A stretch of DNA of 37,855 bases from a virus. The position numbers and the translations under genes were made by a program. Location of the stretch: the IMG/VR virus record IMGVR_UViG_3300025769_000321, positions 1 through 37,855 of that record, one strand, 5' to 3'. Within the stretch, counting starts at the first letter, position 1. The number at the start of each line of letters is the position of its first letter. Shown here one piece after another: positions 33,633 through 37,855 of the stretch. The notes under the pieces were generated by a model. The model did no database searches. It had not been told where the DNA came from and saw only the letters and a program-made list of their open reading frames with translations.

Positions 33633-34264
33633 TGAAAAAAGAAGATGGGCAAAAAAAGATGTTTATTTGGGACAGCGAAAAGCATACACCTGCCGCTGAA
33701 ACCCACAGAGTCAACAGGCGTGGCGGTTTCACAGCTGTAAATCATCAGTATCAAATGATGCGAGGGACTAAGCTATGGGGTCCATACGGCGAGAAGTGGG
33801 GGATGGACATTATCTCTATGAAATTTATCGGGGACGAAAACACCAGCTTGCTGCTACATTGCAAGTTCTTCTATCCGTCACCGACTACAGGAGAGAGATG
33901 CGAGTTTGAAGTTCTCAATGACTGGCCGTTCAAGCCAAACGATGACTCTGCAAAGAAAGCATTGACTAACACTCGCAGCAAAGCTCTGTCCATGCTCGGG
34001 TTTTCTGCTGACGTTTATCATGGATACCACGACGATCAGCAGTATCTCAAAGACGAAGGCGTAAGAACTAATCCAGAAGTAATTCAACAGCGAATTGAAG
34101 CGATTAGAAAGACAGGCACACTTGACGACTGCAATCGTGCTGCTGCTTGGGCAAACAAAGCAATAAGCAATGGTACTATCTCGCAAGAAACTGCTGCAAT
34201 TCTCGCTCAGGCTTGTGCCGAACGCAAAGCTGCACTCAACAAGACGGGGAAGCGAAATGGATAA
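33632..34264 (+). CDS. single-strand annealing protein, Rad52/Sak-like
   Basis: 210 aa. I take ATG 33632 (TGATG overlap with the exonuclease) with GGAG 7 bases upstream; GTG 33629 is possible. Family-like signals: an N-terminal RGGFTAVNHQYQMMRGTKLWGPYGEKWGMD region (in pieces), then a central beta region, then DDSAKKALTNTRSKALSMLGFSADVYHGYHDD, which matches the 'K-x2-T-x4-KALSMLGF-x-ADV' segment of phage annealing proteins. It would load onto the single strands made by the adjacent exonuclease, as in Red or Rad52-type systems. The C-terminal 60 residues are helical and probably disordered or partner-binding. Exact subfamily (Rad52-like, Erf-like or a distinct one) is uncertain. Confidence 0.65.
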   Translation: MKKEDGQKKMFIWDSEKHTPAAETHRVNRRGGFTAVNHQYQMMRGTKLWGPYGEKWGMDIISMKFIGDENTSLLLHCKFFYPSPTTGERCEFEVLNDWPFKPNDDSAKKALTNTRSKALSMLGFSADVYHGYHDDQQYLKDEGVRTNPEVIQQRIEAIRKTGTLDDCNRAAAWANKAISNGTISQETAAILAQACAERKAALNKTGKRNG

Positions 34265-34493
34265 GAATGTAATTCAGGTGTGTTACAAACACTGTCCAGA
34301 CATCTGGAAGGAATATGAAGGCATGACGCACGAAAATGCAGCTGTAGCATTTGCAAAGAAACTTTACACGATGGTTGAACGTCGTCCGCAAACCTATGAG
34401 ATGGAAACTCGATGGAAGGGTACAGAGTCGCCTGTGTTTAAGATCGATGTTATTTTTGATGACGAGCCAAGCAAAGTGATAATGAGGAGATAG
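34257..34493 (+). CDS. small hypothetical protein in recombination operon
   Basis: 78 aa. I choose ATG 34257, which overlaps the preceding gene's end by 8 bases; the longer form from 34170 would run inside that gene. The protein has an N-terminal CYKHCPDIW stretch with two Cys, a helix (ENAAVAFAKKLYTMVERRP) and a C-terminal beta part (FKIDVIFDDEPSKVIMRR). No recognised family. It sits between the annealing protein and the helicase; ribosome binding sites within coding overlap suggest coupling. A role as a small accessory is inferred from location only. Confidence 0.55.
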   Translation: MDKNVIQVCYKHCPDIWKEYEGMTHENAAVAFAKKLYTMVERRPQTYEMETRWKGTESPVFKIDVIFDDEPSKVIMRR

Positions 34494-34494
34494 C

Positions 34495-36006
34495 ATGGCG
34501 GGAAGGAGGGACTATCAAGAAAGAGCAAGGATCGCTCTCAGGGATGCAATCAATGCAGGCCATAGAAAAATACTCCTTGTCGGTCCAACCGGATGCGGCA
34601 AGGGGTACATGAGCAGCGATCTAATCCAAGGTTGTGCAGAAAAAGAAAACGACAGTGTTTTCTTTGCAGATCAAAGAGAGTTAATCATACAAGTCAAAAA
34701 GCACTTGGATTCAAGGGGGATTTACTCAAATGTCGTAATGCGTGGTATCAATAACGAGTACGATTCATACGAGGCAGACGTACAAAGTAGATTCGTAAAC
34801 CTTGTGGCAAAAGACACGATATGGTCTAGGGCATATCGTCAAACAAAGCTCGCACTTCCGCCAGCGTCTTTTGTTCAAGTAGACGAAGCACACAAAAGTC
34901 TAAGCCGAACATGGAGGACTATTCTCAATGACTACCACAAAGCTGGTTCTATAATAGTCGGATGGACAGCTACTCCGTGTCGATCTGATGGAAGAAACTT
35001 GGGAGAGTTCTGGGAACACCTTATACAAGTTGCAACATATAAAGAATTGCAAGATGAGGGTTTCTTGGTTCCATGCGAAGTTTTCGCTCCATCGTCTCCA
35101 GACCTTAAAGGGATAAGGAGAAGCGGTGGCGATTATTCCATGAAAGATGCAGATGATCGCATCGGACGCGATGGAATGATCGGCAACATGATCCAAGAGT
35201 GGAAAAAAAGATCTGATGGAAGGCAAACAGTTTTGTTTGCTTGTACTGTCCGTCACAGCTTAGCCTGTGCAGAAAAGTTTGAACGTCTTGGCGTAAAGTG
35301 TGCGCACATCGATGGAAAGATGCAGCAATCACAACGCGACGAGATAATGGAAGCTGCTAGAGCTGGTGACATACAGGTATTGTGTAGCGTCGGATGCTTA
35401 ACGACCGGCGTTGATATTCCTGCGTTAAAGTACGCGATCTGTGCCAGACCAACAAAGAGTTTCAGTCTATGGAGACAGATGTGCGGACGAATACAACGAC
35501 CGCATGATGGACATGAAGTCTGTGTCGTGCAAGATCATAGCGACAACTGCTTGGCTTTTGGCTATCCGGATGAAGATGTTGAATGGTCGCTAATAAGCAG
35601 CGACCCGATACATCTAACTCATGCGAAAAAGCAGGTGAATGAAAAGAAAGAACCGAGGAAATGCCCTAGCTGCAATCTCGTTTTGTCGGCTCCTTTGTGT
35701 CGTTGTGGTTACAAGCTGCCTCCAATGAAGAACAAAGATGTTCACATGAAAAAAGGCAAGCTGGAGAGGCTTAACAGAAAGAACGCAAAGCTGACGAAAG
35801 CTCAGGAAAAGCAGGACTTCTGGAATAAGTGTCTTGGGTGGGCGATAGGAACCGAAAAGAAAGTTGGCGCAGCTGCTCACAGATACAAACAAAAGTACGG
35901 TGTGTTTCCGGGCAGCGATATTAAAAATGTTCCGCAAGGCAAGACTGAGTGGAACATGACTGGCAAGCAATTTTACAGGAGACTAGGAAGTGAAGACAAA
36001 CAGTAG
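34495..36006 (+). CDS. SF2 DEAD/DEAH-type helicase with zinc-ribbon tail
   Basis: 503 aa; GAGGAG at 34484-34489 just before ATG 34495. Motifs: DYQERA Q-like start; Walker A GPTGCGKG at residues 30-37 (K36), where the last position is Gly instead of the usual Thr/Ser; Walker B VDEAH (D130); TATP motif III (158-161); helicase C-domain with HIDGKM, TTGVDIP and MCGRIQRP (motif VI, 329-336). A C-terminal zinc ribbon is suggested by CPSC (390-393) and CRC (402-404). Resembles phage UvsW/ResIII-type branch-migration or replication helicases. The short 8-aa gap from the previous gene places it in the operon. Function in branch migration or replication restart is inferred. Confidence 0.8.
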   Translation: MAGRRDYQERARIALRDAINAGHRKILLVGPTGCGKGYMSSDLIQGCAEKENDSVFFADQRELIIQVKKHLDSRGIYSNVVMRGINNEYDSYEADVQSRFVNLVAKDTIWSRAYRQTKLALPPASFVQVDEAHKSLSRTWRTILNDYHKAGSIIVGWTATPCRSDGRNLGEFWEHLIQVATYKELQDEGFLVPCEVFAPSSPDLKGIRRSGGDYSMKDADDRIGRDGMIGNMIQEWKKRSDGRQTVLFACTVRHSLACAEKFERLGVKCAHIDGKMQQSQRDEIMEAARAGDIQVLCSVGCLTTGVDIPALKYAICARPTKSFSLWRQMCGRIQRPHDGHEVCVVQDHSDNCLAFGYPDEDVEWSLISSDPIHLTHAKKQVNEKKEPRKCPSCNLVLSAPLCRCGYKLPPMKNKDVHMKKGKLERLNRKNAKLTKAQEKQDFWNKCLGWAIGTEKKVGAAAHRYKQKYGVFPGSDIKNVPQGKTEWNMTGKQFYRRLGSEDKQ

Positions 36007-36373
36007 GCGAGACTTAGAGCTGATTCTATTCGGAATGGCATTACACAACCAAACACGCGCTGAGTTGCTAAAAGAGGTGATGCCTTTTTTGCTGTCCAGC
36101 GAGTTCAAGGATTTGTTTGATGCACTTGCAGGGCAAAAGCCAGCTTCTATCATTCAGTCATGGCTTGAAAGTCGTGGAGTTGTTATTGAGAAAGGCCAGA
36201 CTGCAAAAGACAGCATTGTGCGTCAAATACATGCGTCAAATGCTGAAAGTGAATTAAAGCGAAAAGTGGTCGCACTTGAATCAGCAATTAAACTGGGAAC
36301 TGCTGAGCAGGTAGTGGACAAAATTAAGTCACTGCTTGAGTCGGCTGAAAACTGGAGAGACATGCGTGCTTAA
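35990..36373 (+). CDS. small helical protein in replication-recombination operon
   Basis: 127 aa from GTG 35990, which overlaps the helicase end by 17 bases; AGGAG about 8 bases upstream supports this start. The product is all-helical: RDLELILFGMALHNQTRAELLKEVMPFLLS, then FKDLFDALAG, then a C-terminal coiled-coil-like part (ELKRKVVALESAIKL). The first 50 residues recall helical domains of replicative helicase or primase partners, but the similarity is too weak to claim. No enzymatic motif. Probably an accessory replication protein; this is inferred from the location between helicase and resolvase. Confidence 0.55.
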   Translation: MKTNSRRDLELILFGMALHNQTRAELLKEVMPFLLSSEFKDLFDALAGQKPASIIQSWLESRGVVIEKGQTAKDSIVRQIHASNAESELKRKVVALESAIKLGTAEQVVDKIKSLLESAENWRDMRA

Positions 36374-36779
36374 AATTTATTTGGAGCTGCCTCCTTCAGA
36401 GCTAAGTCCCAACAAGCGTTCTCACTGGGCAAAGAAAGCTAGAAGGGTAAAGGAATATCGCAAGCACGCTAAAGAAGCTGCTCTTGCGAGTTGCTACGAT
36501 CAAGGAATTGACGAAAAGTTTGTCACACCTGTTGTGCAGATCTGCTACTACAACGCGAGGAACATAAAGCCAGATGCTGACAATATCCTAGCTTCGCTCA
36601 AGAGTGCCTTTGATGGTTTTACCGATGCAGAGATATGGGATGATGATAGGTTTTGCTTTTACTTTCCGGTCAGGCGTTATTGCGACAGAGAGCGACCGCG
36701 AGTAGAAATCACAATCACAGAGAAGTTACCGAAGAACTACAAAAAGATTTTAGAGAACATCATGCGGGACAAATGTTAG
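36366..36779 (+). CDS. rusA: RusA-like Holliday junction resolvase
   Basis: 137 aa from GTG 36366 with GGAGAG (36354-36359) 6 bases upstream; this overlaps the previous stop by 8 bases. Family core: PSELSPNKRSHWAKK near residue 10, then KPDADNILASLKSAFDGF (D70, D72, N73, K79) and IWDDDRF (acidic residues 92-94). In E. coli RusA the catalytic acids are D70, D72 and D91, and these match in spacing. The protein would resolve junctions made by the annealing and helicase steps. Family call is strong. Confidence 0.85.
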   Translation: MLKIYLELPPSELSPNKRSHWAKKARRVKEYRKHAKEAALASCYDQGIDEKFVTPVVQICYYNARNIKPDADNILASLKSAFDGFTDAEIWDDDRFCFYFPVRRYCDRERPRVEITITEKLPKNYKKILENIMRDKC

Positions 36780-36785
36780 TTCTGC

Positions 36786-36814
36786 CTTAGTGCAAGTGAG
36801 GCAATTGCGCTAAG
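36786..36814 (+). promoter_or_regulatory. hairpin in gap before ssb
   Basis: In the 62-base gap 36780-36841, CTTAGTGC (36786-36793) pairs with GCGCTAAG (36807-36814), 8 bp with one G-T wobble. A second possible pairing, GAGGC with GCCTC, overlaps it. A three-T run follows, so terminator strength is weak. It may separate ssb expression from the resolvase or tune mRNA stability. Confidence 0.4.
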
Positions 36815-36841
36815 TTTGTAAGCCTCAAGAAAGGAAAAAAG

Positions 36842-37243
36842 ATGGCTAGTTTTAATCGCGTTATTCTGGCGGGTAATGTCACGCGAGATATTGAATTGCG
36901 GCAAGTAGGAGCTGGAACATCCGTTTGTGATGTCGGCATGGCAGTAAATGACAGAAAGAAAAGTGGAGACGAATGGGTAGAAGAAACGACCTTCGTTGAC
37001 GTTACGTTGTGGGGCAGGACTGCTGAGATAGCATCGCAGTATTTACAGAAAGGTTCTCCAATTTTGATTGAAGGAAAGTTGAAAATGGATAGCTGGGAAG
37101 ATAAAGATAGTGGTGCAAAGCGTTCAAAGCTGAAGGTTGTTGGCGAGCGTATGCAGTTACTTGGTAGAGGTGGTGGTGGTGATTCCCCAACTCCGACCAA
37201 ACAACATAGCCAGTACAAGGACGATGATCTGTCGCCTTTTTAA
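36842..37243 (+). CDS. ssb: single-stranded DNA-binding protein
   Basis: 133 aa with AAGGAAAAAAG before ATG 36842. The N-terminal OB-fold has the family start [20 protein letters not shown], then [20 protein letters not shown], then [16 protein letters not shown] Gly-rich linker follows and the C-terminus is DDDLSPF, the acidic tail used to bind partner proteins in bacterial SSB (there usually DDDIPF). Provides ssDNA protection for the exonuclease-annealing system. Stop and next start share an A (TAATG). Confidence 0.92.
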   Translation: MASFNRVILAGNVTRDIELRQVGAGTSVCDVGMAVNDRKKSGDEWVEETTFVDVTLWGRTAEIASQYLQKGSPILIEGKLKMDSWEDKDSGAKRSKLKVVGERMQLLGRGGGGDSPTPTKQHSQYKDDDLSPF

Positions 37244-37650
37244 TGCGTAGGCAATCAAAGAAATTTCAAGAGCGGTCAAAGCAAGCGAAGTCCACTAGAG
37301 ACGCTTTGATCGCTAATGCCGGTAGTTGCATGATTTGCGGTGCAAGTCCTCGTAAGCCGGTCCATTCTTTCGCAGAACTTAACCAGTTATGCTGCCACGA
37401 AATTGCTGGCGGCCCTCTTCGGCAAAAATTCCTTGATCTCCCTTTCGGAATACTGGTTCTTTGTTATTTCTGCAATCAGTATGAGGTTGAGGACAAGGGC
37501 AAGTGGCCTCAATCTCGTCAATTAGCAGTATTGCTAAAGAAAAGCCCTGAAAACTACGATCTTGCGGCGTTTAACCATGCAGTGAATCCAAATGCACCGA
37601 AACGCATTGAGCAATACGAGGTTGATAAATGGATAGATCGAGATGGCTAA
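37243..37650 (+). CDS. variant HNH-type zinc protein
   Basis: 135 aa. Zinc-pair pattern: CMIC (C29, C32), then CCHEIAGG with H52-E53, then LCYFCN (C74, C77, N78). This is the layout of HNH endonucleases, H-x-N-like with a His-Glu in the first block and the Asn next to the last CxxC. The N-terminus is basic (RRQSKKFQERSKQAKS). The usual active-site HH or DH pair is replaced by HE, so catalysis is uncertain. Similar 'CHE' proteins occur in Planctomycete genomes as I remember. It overlaps the ssb stop by one base. It could be a nicking, packaging or repair nuclease. Confidence 0.65.
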   Translation: MRRQSKKFQERSKQAKSTRDALIANAGSCMICGASPRKPVHSFAELNQLCCHEIAGGPLRQKFLDLPFGILVLCYFCNQYEVEDKGKWPQSRQLAVLLKKSPENYDLAAFNHAVNPNAPKRIEQYEVDKWIDRDG

Positions 37651-37855
37651 AAAGTATTTTTCGCGTTTTTTGTATTGGCGTTGCAGATACAGCTTTGGAC
37701 AATAACAAGATGAAAGAGCCGAAAGTAAATTACGTCAAAACAGCAAAACTCGTGAAGGTCGTCGATGGCGATACTTTGCGAGTCGTTATTGACTTAGGTT
37801 GGAATGTAAAGCTACAAGCCGATGTTCGGCTATCTCGTGTAAACACTCCAGAATC
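37629..37855 (+). CDS. staphylococcal nuclease-like protein, start only
   Basis: Runs off the right edge after 75 codons. I choose ATG 37629, in frame, with GAGG about 7 bases upstream; it overlaps the previous gene by 22 bases. A second start, ATG 37710, lacks a good ribosome binding site. The SNase signature is clear: KVVDGDTLRVVIDLG with the metal-binding Asp pair, then VRLSRVNTPES with the Arg and the PE turn. The N-terminal MDRSRWLKSIFRVFCIGVA has a short hydrophobic stretch that might be a signal or anchor sequence, but it is weak. The catalytic Arg/Glu of the C-terminal half is beyond the window. Confidence 0.7.
   Translation, partial: MDRSRWLKSIFRVFCIGVADTALDNNKMKEPKVNYVKTAKLVKVVDGDTLRVVIDLGWNVKLQADVRLSRVNTPE

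Noticed and set aside
37643-37705. 20-codon frame from ATG 37643
   Set aside because: Ends at once in a stop, and the in-frame nuclease start at 37629 with a better ribosome binding site explains the region.

Overview
The window looks like part of a short-tailed (podovirus-type) bacteriophage or prophage genome. Every gene I accept is on the + strand, genes are packed with short gaps or stop/start overlaps (TAATG, TGATG), and the order follows the T7-like plan: head or decoration gene, tail adaptors, tail-tube protein, fibres, three internal virion proteins, then a recombination and replication cassette. I see no tRNA, rRNA, CRISPR array or insertion sequence. Base composition is moderate, GC in the mid-40s by eye. 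The host is not shown directly. A helix-turn-helix segment inside the giant protein and the variant HNH protein remind me of proteins common in Planctomycetes; this is a weak, memory-based hint only.

Layout. 1-286 is the 3' end of a LamG-like surface or decoration protein, closed by a strong terminator. 385-11369 is the structural block: small beta-rich proteins, two genes holding three copies of a tail-adaptor fold (1381-3326), a repeat-bearing appendage protein, several small virion proteins, a large gp12-like tail-tube protein (7138-8997), a coiled-coil fibre protein and a WD40-like propeller protein. 11449-32882 holds three genes in the positions of T7 internal virion proteins: two Gln/Ala-rich coiled-coil proteins and one continuous 6,214-codon reading frame that fills about half of the window.

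The giant protein is a 'polyvalent protein' of the DarB class. In order I see a Gly/Ala-rich hydrophobic N-terminus, an excisionase-type helix-turn-helix, a duplicated acidic module, a ParB-like segment, a basic linker with a polyvalent-type helical segment, a TGT/DpdA-like TIM-barrel segment, an N6-adenine methyltransferase, a Swi2/Snf2-like helicase, an SH3-like barrel, a zincin metallopeptidase and a long C-terminal region with one membrane-like helix. By analogy with P1 DarB and T7 gp16 it is probably packaged and ejected with the DNA to protect or prepare the incoming genome. In its low-complexity linker just before the methyltransferase, a second frame (22012-22407) encodes a plausible 131-aa helical protein with its own ribosome binding site.

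32883-33029 contains a sigma70-like promoter followed by a long hairpin with a T-rich 3' flank (leader, attenuator or small RNA). The cassette behind it (33030 to the right edge) encodes a YqaJ-family exonuclease, a Rad52/Sak-like annealing protein, an SF2 helicase with a zinc-ribbon tail, a RusA-like resolvase, SSB, a variant HNH protein and the start of a staphylococcal-nuclease homologue: a coherent recombination module. No DNA polymerase, primase, terminase, portal or lysis gene lies in this window.
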